A stretch of 64,000 bases of DNA from Streptomyces sp. P3 (GCF_003032475.1 NZ_CP028369.1:7998001-8062000), one strand, 5' to 3'; shown: positions 1 through 14,550, numbered from the stretch's first letter. The notes: a model not told the origin generated them from the letters alone. A program made the numbers and translations.

Positions 1-1158
1 CCGGGCGAGGGCGGCCGCGCCGCCGACCACGCCGTCGCGGGGGCGTTGCGCGCGCTGCGGGAGACGGAGGGCCGGGCGGGCCGCCGACTGGTCAGCCGCA
101 ACCACGTGGTGTCGATCGCGGTGAACGCCTGCCCGGGCGACGAGCCGGTGCCCGCGCCGCGCACCGGGCCGGCCAACCCCGGCGCCGCGGGGACGGCGTA
201 CGACCCGGCGCGCGCCGTCGGTGTCCTCGTCGTCGACACCGGCCTCACCCACGACTACCGCTCCTACCCGCTGCTGGCGCACACCGAGGGCGACCTCCAG
301 GTCACGGAGACCGACGAGGACGGCGTGCTCCGGCAGTACGTCGGTCACGGCACGTTCATCGCCGGGCTCGTCGCGGCCGTCGCGCCGAACACCGATGTCA
401 CCGTGCGCGGCACGCTCAACGACGCGGGCGCGATCCTGGAGTCCGAGTTCGGCGAGAGACTCTTCGACGCCGTCGAGGACGGCTGGCCCGACATCCTCAG
501 CCTCTCCGCGGGCACCTCCAACGGCCGCGTCGACGGTCTGCTCGGCGTCGCCGCGTTCATGGACGAACTCCGTGCGCATCACACCCTGTTGGTCGCGGCC
601 GCCGGCAACAACGCCAGTGCGGCGCCGTTCTGGCCGGCCGCCTACGCCGCCCTGCCCGAACACGCCGACGCGGTCCTGTCGGTGGGCGCGCTGCGCGGCG
701 ACGGCGCGTTCGGCGCGTGCTTCAGCAACCACGGCCCCTGGGTGAAGGCGTACGCCCCCGGTGAGCGGCTGGTCAGCGCCTTCACCGGCTTCGGCGCGCC
801 CGTCCCGTACGTCTACCAGCACTCCACCTACGAGGCCTGCCGCTACGGCTTCTCGTACGCCTGCACCTGCCGGTCCCCGCGCCACACCGGGGTGTTGAGC
901 GAGGCGCGGCAGGCCGCCCCGGGCAAGCCGGACCAGGTGATGTTCGAGGGGCTCGCGTCCTGGAGCGGTACGTCCTTCGCGACCCCCTTGGCCGCGGGCC
1001 TCGTCGCCGCCCACATGACCGCGAACCAGCTGACCGACCCCCGGGCCGCGGCCCGCCAACTGCTGGCGGGCAACGCCGAGTTCGCCGAGGTGCGGGGCGT
1101 CGGCGTGCCGGCCCTGCTGCCGCCCACCTGGCGGCCGGTCCCGGTCGGTCCCGCGTGA
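1..1158 (+). CDS. S8 (subtilisin-like) serine peptidase, 5' end outside window
   Basis: This is a subtilisin-family protease whose reading frame is open from base 1, so its N-terminus lies upstream of the window. The catalytic triad is visible: Asp in VVDTG (codon at 235), His in GHGTF (codon at 346) and Ser in SGTSFATP (codon at 973), with the oxyanion-hole Asn probably in AAAGNN. A Cys-rich insert (CRYGFSYACTC) sits just before the serine motif. No signal peptide can be judged because the start is missing; a TTG at 46 is internal to the open frame. It ends just upstream of a sigma factor gene on the same strand, and the two are probably co-transcribed. Family assignment is firm; the substrate is unknown. 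Confidence 0.9.
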   Translation, partial: PGEGGRAADHAVAGALRALRETEGRAGRRLVSRNHVVSIAVNACPGDEPVPAPRTGPANPGAAGTAYDPARAVGVLVVDTGLTHDYRSYPLLAHTEGDLQVTETDEDGVLRQYVGHGTFIAGLVAAVAPNTDVTVRGTLNDAGAILESEFGERLFDAVEDGWPDILSLSAGTSNGRVDGLLGVAAFMDELRAHHTLLVAAAGNNASAAPFWPAAYAALPEHADAVLSVGALRGDGAFGACFSNHGPWVKAYAPGERLVSAFTGFGAPVPYVYQHSTYEACRYGFSYACTCRSPRHTGVLSEARQAAPGKPDQVMFEGLASWSGTSFATPLAAGLVAAHMTANQLTDPRAAARQLLAGNAEFAEVRGVGVPALLPPTWRPVPVGPA

Positions 1159-1228
1159 GGGCCTCATGACGTCCGGGACGCACCCCGCCACGGCGTACGA
1201 TGACAGGCCGTACACGAGGGGTGGGACG

Positions 1229-1804
1229 GTGGACCGTACTGAGGTCGGCGCGCTCGTCCAGTCCGCCGTCGACGGCGACGCGGCGGCCTGGAAGGGGCTG
1301 GTGGACGGGCTGAGCCCCCTGGTGTGGGCGGTGGTGCGCGCCCACCGGCTGTCGGACGCCGACGGGCACGAGGTGTACCAGACCGTCTGGTTCCGCTTCG
1401 CCCAGCATCTCGGGCGGATCCGCGAGCCGCACAAGGCGGGGTCCTGGCTCGCGAGCACCGCCCGCAACGAGTGCCTGAAAGTGATCAAGGGTTTGCGGCG
1501 GCTGACCCCGACCGACGATCCCCACCTGCTCGACCGGGCCAGCGAGGACCGCACGCCCGAGCAGTCGGTGCTGGACTCGGAGGAGGCGGCCGCCCAGGGC
1601 GAGCGCGTGCGGTTCCTGTGGCAGGAGTTCGAGGCGCTCGGCGAACGCTGCCGGCAACTGCTGCGGGTGCTGATCGCCACGCCGCCGCCCAGCTACCAGG
1701 AGGTGTCGGCGGCCCTGGGCATCGCCGTGGGCAGCATCGGCCCGATGCGCCAGCGGTGTCTGCGCCGCCTGCGCGCCCGACTCGACGCACGGGGAGCTCG
1801 GTGA
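1229..1804 (+). CDS. RNA polymerase sigma-70 family (ECF-like) factor
   Basis: This encodes a small sigma factor of about 191 residues with a region 2 block (RLSDADGHEVYQTVWFRF, then the conserved SWLASTARNE) and a region 4 helix-turn-helix (SYQEVSAALGIAVGSIGPMRQR). I chose the GTG at 1229 because a GAGGGGTGGG Shine-Dalgarno-like run precedes it and the protein then begins next to region 2. An ATG at 1166 in the same frame would add 21 unconserved residues. The stop codon overlaps the GTG of the next gene, so the two are translationally coupled. It probably directs transcription of a local stress or conflict unit together with the protease, but its targets are not visible here. Confidence 0.88.
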   Translation: MDRTEVGALVQSAVDGDAAAWKGLVDGLSPLVWAVVRAHRLSDADGHEVYQTVWFRFAQHLGRIREPHKAGSWLASTARNECLKVIKGLRRLTPTDDPHLLDRASEDRTPEQSVLDSEEAAAQGERVRFLWQEFEALGERCRQLLRVLIATPPPSYQEVSAALGIAVGSIGPMRQRCLRRLRARLDARGAR

Positions 1805-2316
1805 ACGCCATGAACGGCATGGACCAGGTGGACGACGGCGAGCCGGACGACTTCTTCGGGGACGTCCCCCTCGTCGACGAGGAGCTCGACCACGACCGGA
1901 CGGAGGAGGAACTCCGCGGTGCCGCCGCCGTCCTGGACCCGGTGCCGGCCGAGCTGAGGCGGGCCGCCGTCGAGGCCTACGCGCTGTACGACCTGGACGC
2001 GCGGATCGCCGAGCTGACCTTCGACTCGCTGGTCGACGCCGTCCCGGTGCGGGGGGCGGTGGACGTGCCGCGGATGCTGACGTTCCACTCGGACGGGCTC
2101 ACCGTCGACGTCGAGGTGACCGAGGACGGGCTGCTCGGACAGCTGCTGCCGCCGCGGCCCGCGTCGATCGAGGTGCTGCACGGCCCCCGGGCCGGCGCCG
2201 CGCTCACCGCCGACGGCCTGGGCCGCTTCGCCTGCGCCGCGCCGCCCGCCGGCCCGTTCGCCCTGCGGCTGCGGACCGGCGGGGACGTGGTCGTCACGGA
2301 GTGGCTGCGGGCCTGA
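1801..2316 (+). CDS. Hypothetical protein coupled to the sigma factor
   Basis: The protein has about 171 residues and I do not recognise a domain. The N-terminal third is strongly acidic (DDGEPDDFFGD, then DEELDHD). A short helical region (PAELRRAAVEAYALYDLDARIAEL) and a beta-rich C-terminal half follow. The GTG start overlaps the sigma factor's TGA (GTGA), so the two are made from one message. Position and coupling would suit a partner or regulator of the sigma factor, but there is no anti-sigma zinc motif and no membrane segment, so this is inference only. Confidence 0.75.
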   Translation: MNAMNGMDQVDDGEPDDFFGDVPLVDEELDHDRTEEELRGAAAVLDPVPAELRRAAVEAYALYDLDARIAELTFDSLVDAVPVRGAVDVPRMLTFHSDGLTVDVEVTEDGLLGQLLPPRPASIEVLHGPRAGAALTADGLGRFACAAPPAGPFALRLRTGGDVVVTEWLRA

Positions 2317-2401
2317 GGCCTTCGCCCGCGGGCCGGTGGTGCCAGGACGGCGGGGCGGGGACGGCGGTGCGGGGCGGGTCGTACGGGCCGGCCGGTGGCG
2401 C

Positions 2402-3199
2402 TCAGCCGGTGACGGCGTCCACGAGAGCCGCCAGCGCCGAGGCGAGCCGGGTGAGTCCCGGGCCGGCCGGGCCGCCCGGCTCGCTCATGTACGTGTCCCG
2501 GCGGATCTCCACCATCAGCGCGCTCACCCGGGGGTCCTTCCCGTAGTACGCCAGGGGTACGTACGTCCCGGCGAACGGACTGTCGAGGCCCGTGCCGCCG
2601 ATCTCCCCGAACGCCGTGCGCGCGGCCGCGGCCAGCTCCGCCGGGGTGTGGAAGCCGTCGGTGCCCAGGCACACCGCCGGCCGAGGCCCGTCACCGTGCA
2701 GCTCGTAGGGGAGCGGCGCGGCGGGGTACGAGTGCACGTCGATGACGACGACCCGTCCGACGGCCGCGAGCCGTTCGCCGACGGCGTCGGCCATCGCCCG
2801 CGCGTACGGCCGGAAATAGCGGGCGAGCAGCGGTTCGGGGTCGGCGTCCTCGGGCCGCAGCGGCTCGCGGTGCGTGGTCCGGGTGTAGACGGCGCCCATG
2901 CCGACGGCCCGCATCTCCTCCCGCTCGTCCGGGAACCGTTCCGGGTCGACGACCAGACGCGACAGCCGGTTCACGAACCGCCAGGGGGCCGCCCCCGCCA
3001 GCCGGGCCGCCTCCTCGGCGATCCGCTCGGTGTGCGCGTCGGTGATGTGGTCCAGCTCCCGCTCCAGCGCCCCGTCGCCCAGCACGATGCCCGCCCGCAC
3101 CTCGGCCGGTATCTCCCGCGCCGAGTGCGGCACATGGAGGATCACCGGCGATCCGGCGGCGCCGGGAAGGAACGCGAAGGACGGTACGGCGGAGGTCAT
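2402..3199 (-). CDS. N-formylglutamate amidohydrolase family protein
   Basis: The 265-residue protein belongs to the FGase family, whose classical reaction is hydrolysis of N-formyl-L-glutamate to formate and glutamate in histidine degradation. Visible family features are the N-terminal VILHVPHSAREIP, the acidic ELDHITDAHT stretch, the VVIDVHSYP motif with probable metal-binding Asp and His, and a C-terminal ALMVEIRRDTYM. The length is typical. No other hut genes are nearby, so it may act on another N-acyl amino acid. It is transcribed alone, with its start facing the divergent DUF5713 gene. Confidence 0.85.
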   Translation of the reverse strand: MTSAVPSFAFLPGAAGSPVILHVPHSAREIPAEVRAGIVLGDGALERELDHITDAHTERIAEEAARLAGAAPWRFVNRLSRLVVDPERFPDEREEMRAVGMGAVYTRTTHREPLRPEDADPEPLLARYFRPYARAMADAVGERLAAVGRVVVIDVHSYPAAPLPYELHGDGPRPAVCLGTDGFHTPAELAAAARTAFGEIGGTGLDSPFAGTYVPLAYYGKDPRVSALMVEIRRDTYMSEPGGPAGPGLTRLASALAALVDAVTG

Positions 3200-3283
3200 G
3201 AGGCTGCTCCAGGGCGTTGTCAGTGGCGTGGTGCATGATCGGAGACGCCATCAGAGCATGGCGGGGAACCGAGGGGGAGCGGC

Positions 3284-3625
3284 ATGGCGGCGACGAACGA
3301 GCAGGTGGCGGAGCACGCGTTCCTGAAAGGGCTGTACCGGGACGGCTATTACCCGGATCACCTGGTGGACCGGGGCAGGGAGATCCTGCTGCGGCTGTGC
3401 GAGCGCGTCGAGGCCGAGCGGCCCGCCGGTCTCGACGCGCTGTACGCCCTCACCCAGGCCGCCACCGAGGAGTTCAACGCCCTGCAGGACGCCTTCTGGG
3501 AGGCGGGCAGCGAGATCGAGACCGTGGCCCGGGAGGAGATAGCCGGGGACTTCTGGTTCGTCGCCCGGTCCTACGGCTTCGCGGACGCGGACGTGGAGAA
3601 GCTGATCGCCACCCGGGACTGGTGA
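3284..3625 (+). CDS. DUF5713 family protein
   Basis: This small soluble protein of 113 residues is mainly alpha-helical in appearance and acidic. I recognise it as resembling the DUF5713 family by its opening ([20 protein letters not shown]) and its C-terminal pattern [15 protein letters not shown]. The ATG lies 8 bases after a GGGGGAGC run that can serve as ribosome binding site. The gene is divergent from the amidohydrolase with only 84 bases between them, so the promoters must overlap. No function is known to me. Confidence 0.75.
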   Translation: MAATNEQVAEHAFLKGLYRDGYYPDHLVDRGREILLRLCERVEAERPAGLDALYALTQAATEEFNALQDAFWEAGSEIETVAREEIAGDFWFVARSYGFADADVEKLIATRDW

Positions 3626-3722
3626 CACCGCGCCGCGACCGGTGAACGTGCCGCGCCCCGGCCGGTCGGTGCCGGTCGGGGCGCGGTGGGTGCCGTACGG
3701 GTGCGGCGCTCGGCCGCGTGCG

Positions 3723-7692
<3,970 letters not shown>

Positions 7693-7707
7693 CCCGAGCG
7701 GCCGCCG

Positions 7708-8805
7708 TCAGTCGTGCAGGGCGGACATCTCGCCCTGCACGGCCTCGTCGCCGGTCCGCTGCTGCGGGATGACGACGGCGCCCGACTGCAACGCCACCGT
7801 GCGGGCGGGCGCCGGGATCCGGATGCCCTCCTCGCGGTAGCGGCGGTGCAGCCGCTTGATGAACTCGTGCTTGATCCGGTACTGGTCGCTGAACTCGCCG
7901 ACGCCCAGGATCACGGTGAAGCCGATCCGCGAGTCGCCGAAGGTGTGGAAGCGGATCGCGGGCTCGTGTTCCGGCAGGGCGCCGTCCACTCCCGTCATGA
8001 CCTCCGCGATGACCTCCGAGGTCACCCGCTCCACCTGCTCCAGGTCGCTGTCGTAGGCCACGCCCACCTGCACCAGGACCGTCAACTGCTGCTCGGGGCG
8101 CATGTAGTTGGTCATGTTCGTCTTCGCGAGCTGCCCGTTGGGGATGACGACCAGGTTGTTGGAGAGCGCGCGCACGGTCGTCTGACGCCAGTTGATGTCC
8201 TCGACGTAGCCCTCCTCGCCGCTGCTCAGCTTGATGTAGTCGCCGCGCTGGACGGTCTTGGAGGCGAGGATGTGGATGCCCGCGAAGAGGTTGGCGAGGG
8301 TGTCCTGAAGGGCGAGCGCGACCGCCAGACCACCGACGCCGAGGGCGGTGAGCAGGGGCGCGATGGAGATGCCCAGCGTCTGCAGCATCACCAGGAAGCC
8401 GATCGCCAGGACCAGGATGCGGGTGATGTTCACGAAGATGGTGGCCGACCCGGCGACGCCGGAGCGCGACGACGTCACCGTCTGCACCAGTCCTGCGACC
8501 ACCCGCGCCGCCGACACGGTCACCACGAAGATCAGCAGCACTGTCAGACACTGGTTGACGGTGTGCTGGACCGCCTTGGTCAGCGGCAGCACCGCGGCCG
8601 CGGCCGCCGCGCCGCCGGCGATCGCGGCCCACGGCACGACGGTGCGCAGCGCGTCCACGACGACGTCGTCGCCGCTCCACTTCGTGCGTTTGGCGTGCTT
8701 CGCCAGCCAGCGCAGCACCGTGCGCGACAGAAAGGCCGTCAGCAGACCGGTGGCCAGGGCGATTCCGGCGAGGACGCCGTCGTCGAGGGTCAGCGCGCGG
8801 TTCAC
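7708..8805 (-). CDS. Mechanosensitive ion channel (MscS family)
   Basis: The 365-residue membrane protein has four or so N-terminal hydrophobic segments and then the MscS core. The pore-lining helix is GVGGLAVALALQDTLANLFAG (Gly/Ala packing), followed by the beta domain start VQRGDYIKLSSGEEGYVEDINWRQT and VVIPNGQLAKTNMTNY. It should open under membrane tension to release osmolytes. The C-terminal domain is of ordinary length with a short tail rich in Gln, Asp and Glu. It is transcribed alone and converges on the M1 peptidase gene. Confidence 0.95.
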   Translation of the reverse strand: MNRALTLDDGVLAGIALATGLLTAFLSRTVLRWLAKHAKRTKWSGDDVVVDALRTVVPWAAIAGGAAAAAAVLPLTKAVQHTVNQCLTVLLIFVVTVSAARVVAGLVQTVTSSRSGVAGSATIFVNITRILVLAIGFLVMLQTLGISIAPLLTALGVGGLAVALALQDTLANLFAGIHILASKTVQRGDYIKLSSGEEGYVEDINWRQTTVRALSNNLVVIPNGQLAKTNMTNYMRPEQQLTVLVQVGVAYDSDLEQVERVTSEVIAEVMTGVDGALPEHEPAIRFHTFGDSRIGFTVILGVGEFSDQYRIKHEFIKRLHRRYREEGIRIPAPARTVALQSGAVVIPQQRTGDEAVQGEMSALHD

Positions 8806-9153
8806 CGGTCACCTCCGGGAAGTCGATCCGCGGCCGACGCGGCCGCCGACGGCCGGATGTGAAGTCTCGTCACGATGTCACCTGTTCGGTTCCGGGGAGT
8901 GCGATGGCGCCCCCGCCCGGTCGGGCACCCGGGGGCGCGACCGCTCCATCCTGCCGTATCCGGCACGGCGGTTCGTACCGGAGGAGCCGGCCGCGACGGC
9001 GGGATCGCGCCGCTCGGGCGAGGCACCCGGCCGCGGCCGGGAGGAGTCGGACGGGCCCGCGGTCACGGACGGCCGAAAACGTTCCGGCGCGCTGACGCGT
9101 GCGCGCCGCGACGGTGTGCGCGGGCGGGCGGCGGGCCGCCGTGGGCGACCGGC
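8806..9153. other. Intergenic stretch upstream of the MscS gene
   Basis: These 348 bases lie between the MscS start and the stop of the flippase-like gene, both on the minus strand. They must hold the MscS promoter and the 3' end of the upstream unit. I find no conserved reading frame, RNA gene or clear operator; short GC-rich inverted repeats occur but none is convincing. Confidence 0.5.
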
Positions 9154-10191
9154 TCAGACGATCTTCATGCGCACCAGTGCCGCGAGCGTCAGCGCGCCCG
9201 GCACCAGCGGCAGCCACACCGTGATGATGCGGTAGCCGAGGACCACCGCGGTGGCGACCGCCACCGGCCCGCCCGCCGCCACCAGCGCCACCACCAGCGC
9301 CGCCTCCACCGATCCGATCCCGCCCGGCGTCGGCACCAGCGCGACGGCCACCGTGGCCGCCACGTACGCGACCGCCATGTGCGCCGCGGGCACCGGCAGG
9401 TGCAACGCCCGCCCCACGGCGGCGAAGCCGGCCGCCTGCAGCAGCGGGAACGCCAGCGAACCGCCCCACAGCGCCAGCGCCCGGGCGGGCCGGGAGTGCA
9501 CCGAACGCGCCTCGCCGAGCGCGGTCCGCAGGAACGAGCACACCGCCGACCGCAGCCGCCGCACGCAGGCGAGCGCGCCCGCCGCGACCAGCGCCACCGT
9601 CGCGAGCGCGGCGAGCAGCGGGCCGAACGCCCCGCCGGGCAGCAGGGGGCCGAGCCGCAGCGCGTCCGGGAAAGCGAGCAGCAGCGCGGCCAGCAGGCCC
9701 ACCCGGGCCACGCCCTCCGCCAGCAGGTACAGCGCGAGGGCCGCCGAGGAGCGGGCCAGCGGCACCCCGCACACCGACATGAACCGCAGGTTGACCGCGC
9801 CGGCGCCCAGCCCCGTCGGCAGCAGGTGGTTGGCCGCGCCCGCCGCGAACTGCGCCGCCAGCAGCCGCCGTCCGGGCAGCCGCTGCACGACCGCGCCCTG
9901 CCGGGTGACGGCCGCCGCCACCCAGGTCAGACAGGTCGCGCCGGCCGCGGCCAGCAGCCAGGGCGCCTCGGCGCCGCGCAACTGCGCCACCCCGTCGGCC
10001 AGTACGGACCGGTGGCGCACCGCGACCACGGTGACCAGCAGGAGCGGAAGCAGACACAGGAGCTGACGCACCGGCAGCCGCCGGGCCGCTCCGACGGGGG
10101 CGAGAGGAACCGCTGTCACACCCGCCGAGGGTTCCCGAACGGGGACAACCGCCGGTTTCACCAGCGTGGATGGAACATTGCTCACGGTCAT
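9154..10191 (-). CDS. Lysylphosphatidylglycerol synthase TM-domain (YbhN/UPF0104-like) membrane protein
   Basis: The 345-residue integral membrane protein has about eight hydrophobic segments and two family hallmarks: NHLLPTGLGAGAVNLRFM in the first half and VALVPTPGGIGSVEAALV near the end. This family includes the flippase half of MprF and stand-alone lipid-associated proteins. No synthase domain is attached. I chose the ATG at 10191 because an AAGG-type site precedes it and the frame upstream is only opposite-strand shadow. It is divergent from the SoxR-type ABC exporter. The exact substrate is unknown. Confidence 0.85.
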   Translation of the reverse strand: MTVSNVPSTLVKPAVVPVREPSAGVTAVPLAPVGAARRLPVRQLLCLLPLLLVTVVAVRHRSVLADGVAQLRGAEAPWLLAAAGATCLTWVAAAVTRQGAVVQRLPGRRLLAAQFAAGAANHLLPTGLGAGAVNLRFMSVCGVPLARSSAALALYLLAEGVARVGLLAALLLAFPDALRLGPLLPGGAFGPLLAALATVALVAAGALACVRRLRSAVCSFLRTALGEARSVHSRPARALALWGGSLAFPLLQAAGFAAVGRALHLPVPAAHMAVAYVAATVAVALVPTPGGIGSVEAALVVALVAAGGPVAVATAVVLGYRIITVWLPLVPGALTLAALVRMKIV

Positions 10192-10318
10192 CGGGGCCTT
10201 CGTGTTCGGGGGCGTCGTGCGCACAGCGCCCGTGCCGGGGGCCTTCGGGCAGGCGGTCTTCGGGTCGGCGCCCCCGACGGGGTCGGAGGCGTGCGGACGG
10301 GCGGACGTCGGAAAGGAC

Positions 10319-10349
10319 TTGACCTCAATAATGCTTGAGGTTCTACGGT
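10319..10349 (+). promoter_or_regulatory. SoxR/MerR-type promoter with 19-bp spacer
   Basis: A -35 TTGACC (10319-10324) and a -10 TACGGT (10344-10349) are separated by 19 bases, the over-long spacing typical of MerR-family activated promoters. The spacer carries the dyad ACCTCAATAATGCTTGAGGT (10322-10341), whose CCTCAA-N6-TTGAGG half-sites match the E. coli soxS SoxR box. The expected transcription start, 7 bases after the -10, falls at or next to the ATG at 10357, so the message is probably leaderless. The regulator itself is not encoded in this window. Confidence 0.85.
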
Positions 10350-10356
10350 CGGTCCC

Positions 10357-12243
10357 ATGAGCATGGACGCGATCGCCATGACGCAGCTGTACAGCGTCAT
10401 GAACAGCCAACAGGAACGCCGCCCCTTCGACCGCGCGACACTGCGCCGCATCGGCGTGTTCGCCCGACCGCACCGCCGCCGCATCGCGCTGTTCGTCGTG
10501 CTGGGGGTGCTGACGGCACTGCTGGCCGTCGCCACCCCCGTCCTCGCCGGGAAGGTCGTCGACGCGATCGTGTCGCACGGCGACCCGGGCACCGTCGTGC
10601 GGCTGGCGCTGCTCATCGCGGGCATCGCGGTGCTGGAGGCGGCGCTCGGCATCCTGGGCAGGAGGCTGTCGGCGACGCTCGGGGAGGGGCTCATCCTGGA
10701 TCTGCGCACGGCCGTGTTCGATCATGTGCAGCGGATGCCGGTCGCGTTCTTCACACGTACCCGTACGGGAGCGCTCGTCTCCCGACTCAACAACGACGTC
10801 ATCGGAGCGCAGCGCGCGTTCAGCAACACGCTCTCCGGAGTGGTCTCCAACCTGGTCACCCTGGTGCTCACCCTCGCCGTCATGCTCACCCTCTCCTGGC
10901 AGGTCACGCTGCTCGCGCTGGTCCTGCTGCCGGTGTTCGTGATCCCGGCGCGGCGGATGGGCAGGCGGATGGCCGGCATGCAGCGGGAGGCGGCCGCGCT
11001 CAACGCGTCGATGGGCACCCGGATGACCGAGCGGTTCTCCGCCCCCGGGGCCACGCTGGTCAAACTGTTCGGCCGCCCCGAGGAGGAGTCGGCCGAGTTC
11101 GCGGCCCGCGCGGCCCGGGTGCGCGACATCGGAGTCCGCACCGCCACCGCCCAGTCGGTCTTCATGACCGCCCTGACCCTCGTCTCCGCGCTGGCCCTCG
11201 CCCTGGTCTACGGCCTCGGCGGCCACCTCGCGCTGAAGGGCTCCCTCGAACCGGGCGCGGTCGTCGCCCTCGCCCTGCTGCTCACGCGCCTCTACGCCCC
11301 GCTCACCTCGCTCGCCGGGGCCCGCGTCGAGGCGATGAGCGCGCTGGTCAGCTTCGAGCGGGTCTTCGAGGTGCTCGACCTCAAGCCGCTGATCGAGGAG
11401 AAGCCGGACGCCCGCGAGGTCCCCGAGGGCCCGGTCTCCGTCGAGTTCGACGACGTACGCTTCGGCTACCCGTCCGCCGACAAGGTCTCCCTCGCCTCCC
11501 TGGAGGAGGTCGCCGTCCTGGACTCCCGCGGCGGCGCCGAGGTCCTGCACGGCGTCTCCTTCCGCGCCGACCCGGGGCAGACCGTCGCCCTCGTCGGCTC
11601 CTCCGGCGCCGGCAAGTCGACGATCGCCCAGCTCCTGCCGCGCCTCTACGACGTCGACGAGGGCGCCGTCCGCATCGGCGGCGTGGACGTCCGCGACCTG
11701 AGCGCGAGCTCCCTGCGGGCGACCCTCGGCATGGTGACCCAGGACGGCCACCTGTTCCACGACACCGTTCGGGCCAACCTCCTGCTCGCCCGCCCGTCGG
11801 CCACCGAGGACGACCTGTGGGACGCGCTGCGCCGCTCCCGCCTCGACGACCTCGTGCGCTCCCTGCCCGACGGTCTCGACACCGTCGTCGGTGAACGCGG
11901 CTACCGGCTCTCCGGCGGCGAACGCCAGCGCATGACCATCGCCCGGCTGCTGCTGGCCGGCCAGCGCGTCGTCATCCTCGACGAGGCCACCGCCCACCTC
12001 GACAACACCTCCGAGGCGGCCGTCCAGGAGGCCCTCGCCGAGGCGCTCGCGGACCGTACGGCCGTCGTCATCGCGCACCGGCTGTCCACCGTCCGCGCCG
12101 CCGACCTGATCCTCGTCGTCGAGGCCGGCCGGGTCGTGGAGCGCGGCGACCACGAGCAACTTCTGGCGGCCGGCGGACGGTACGCGGAGCTGTACCGGAC
12201 CCAGTTCGACGAGCCCGCCACGACCGAGGCGGTCGTCCTGTGA
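10357..12243 (+). CDS. ABC exporter, fused permease and ATPase (SoxR-type promoter)
   Basis: This is a 628-residue half-transporter of the MsbA/MDR type. The N-terminal six-helix permease spans roughly residues 35-320 and includes the LVSRLNNDV coupling segment. The ATPase has Walker A GSSGAGKST near residue 414, a Q-loop VTQDGHLFHDTV, signature LSGGERQ near 518, Walker B VVILDEAT near 537 and an H-loop His in VIAHRLST. It should act as a dimer, exporting a hydrophobic or redox-active compound. The start at 10357 coincides with the predicted transcription start, so translation is probably leaderless. From memory, S. coelicolor has an ABC transporter (SCO7008) in its SoxR regulon close to its icd (SCO7000); this arrangement matches. 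Confidence 0.93.
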   Translation: MSMDAIAMTQLYSVMNSQQERRPFDRATLRRIGVFARPHRRRIALFVVLGVLTALLAVATPVLAGKVVDAIVSHGDPGTVVRLALLIAGIAVLEAALGILGRRLSATLGEGLILDLRTAVFDHVQRMPVAFFTRTRTGALVSRLNNDVIGAQRAFSNTLSGVVSNLVTLVLTLAVMLTLSWQVTLLALVLLPVFVIPARRMGRRMAGMQREAAALNASMGTRMTERFSAPGATLVKLFGRPEEESAEFAARAARVRDIGVRTATAQSVFMTALTLVSALALALVYGLGGHLALKGSLEPGAVVALALLLTRLYAPLTSLAGARVEAMSALVSFERVFEVLDLKPLIEEKPDAREVPEGPVSVEFDDVRFGYPSADKVSLASLEEVAVLDSRGGAEVLHGVSFRADPGQTVALVGSSGAGKSTIAQLLPRLYDVDEGAVRIGGVDVRDLSASSLRATLGMVTQDGHLFHDTVRANLLLARPSATEDDLWDALRRSRLDDLVRSLPDGLDTVVGERGYRLSGGERQRMTIARLLLAGQRVVILDEATAHLDNTSEAAVQEALAEALADRTAVVIAHRLSTVRAADLILVVEAGRVVERGDHEQLLAAGGRYAELYRTQFDEPATTEAVVL

Positions 12244-12254
12244 CACGCCGGTGA

Positions 12255-12300
12255 GCGACAGTGTGCGGCCGCCGGGCCCGGGCCCGGCGGCCGCTGTCGC
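12255..12300. terminator. Strong inverted repeat, probable bidirectional terminator
   Basis: GCGGCCGCCGGGCC (12265-12278) pairs perfectly with GGCCCGGCGGCCGC (12281-12294), flanked by a further pairing GCGACA/TGTCGC. It lies 11 bases after the ABC exporter and before the convergent PuuD-like gene, so it can stop transcription from both sides. There is no U-tract, as is usual in Streptomyces. Confidence 0.75.
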
Positions 12301-12340
12301 GTGGCGGTGGCGGCCCGGACCGACGAGCGCCGGGCCGGCG

Positions 12341-13059
12341 TCAGCGACCTTCCCGGGCGGCCCGGACGAGGGCGTCGAAGAGGCCCTGCTGCGCGGGATC
12401 CTCCTGAGCGGTGTCCTCGGGATGCCACTGGACGGCCGTGAACCACCCCTGTCCCGACGGGAGTTCGAGGCCCTCCACGGTGCCGTCGGCGGCGCGCGCG
12501 GTGACCGTGAGGCCCTCGGCGACGCGCTCCACCCGCTGGTGGTGGTAGCAGGAGGCGTCGACCTTCCCGGCGTCGACGGCCCGCTCCAGCAGCGAGCCGC
12601 TCCGCACCGCCACCGGGTGCACGACATGCCGGTGTTCGCGCTCCGGGCCGCCCATGTCCTGTTCCAGTGAGCCGCCCAGCGCGACGTTGACGACCTGCAG
12701 GCCCCGGCAGATCGCCAGCAGCGGCAGCCCCAGGTCCAGTGCGGTGCGGGCGACCCGCAGATCGAAGGCGTCCTGCAGCTCGTCGACGTCGTAGACGCTG
12801 TGGTGGGCGTCGGCGGCGCCGTAACGGTGCGGGGCGAGGTCGCCGCCGCCGGGGAGCAGGACGCCGTCGAAGCGGGCGAGGCGGGCGGCGACGTCCCGCT
12901 CGTCCTGGTCGGCGGGATGGAGGCCGGCCGGTTCGCCGCCGGCCCGCCAGACGGCCTCGACGAGGGCCCGGGCGTTGACCTCGGCGGCGTAGCGCAGCGC
13001 GGACGTGGTCGCGCTGAAGCGGGCGGGGATCGCGACGAGGGGACGTGGGGCCGGCGTCG

Positions 13060-13063
<4 letters not shown>
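12341..13063 (-). CDS. Gamma-glutamyl-gamma-aminobutyrate hydrolase family (PuuD-like, peptidase C26)
   Basis: The 240-residue class-I glutamine-amidotransferase fold protein is predicted to hydrolyse a gamma-glutamyl amide, releasing glutamate and a free amine or amino acid. It has the LLPGGGDLAPHRYG loop, the nucleophile Cys in LLAICRGLQVVN, and the His/Glu dyad in AVQWHPED. The GTG at 13063 overlaps the stop of the upstream aldehyde dehydrogenase, so translation is coupled. In the E. coli Puu pathway the same two activities act consecutively after gamma-glutamylation. A GS-like ligase at 22541 could supply the first step. Confidence 0.9.

Positions 13064-14550
<1,487 letters not shown>

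Noticed and set aside
9154..12627. An open minus-strand frame of 1157 codons
   Set aside because: Only the part up to 10191 has membrane-protein homology; the rest is the GC-driven shadow of the ABC exporter on the plus strand.
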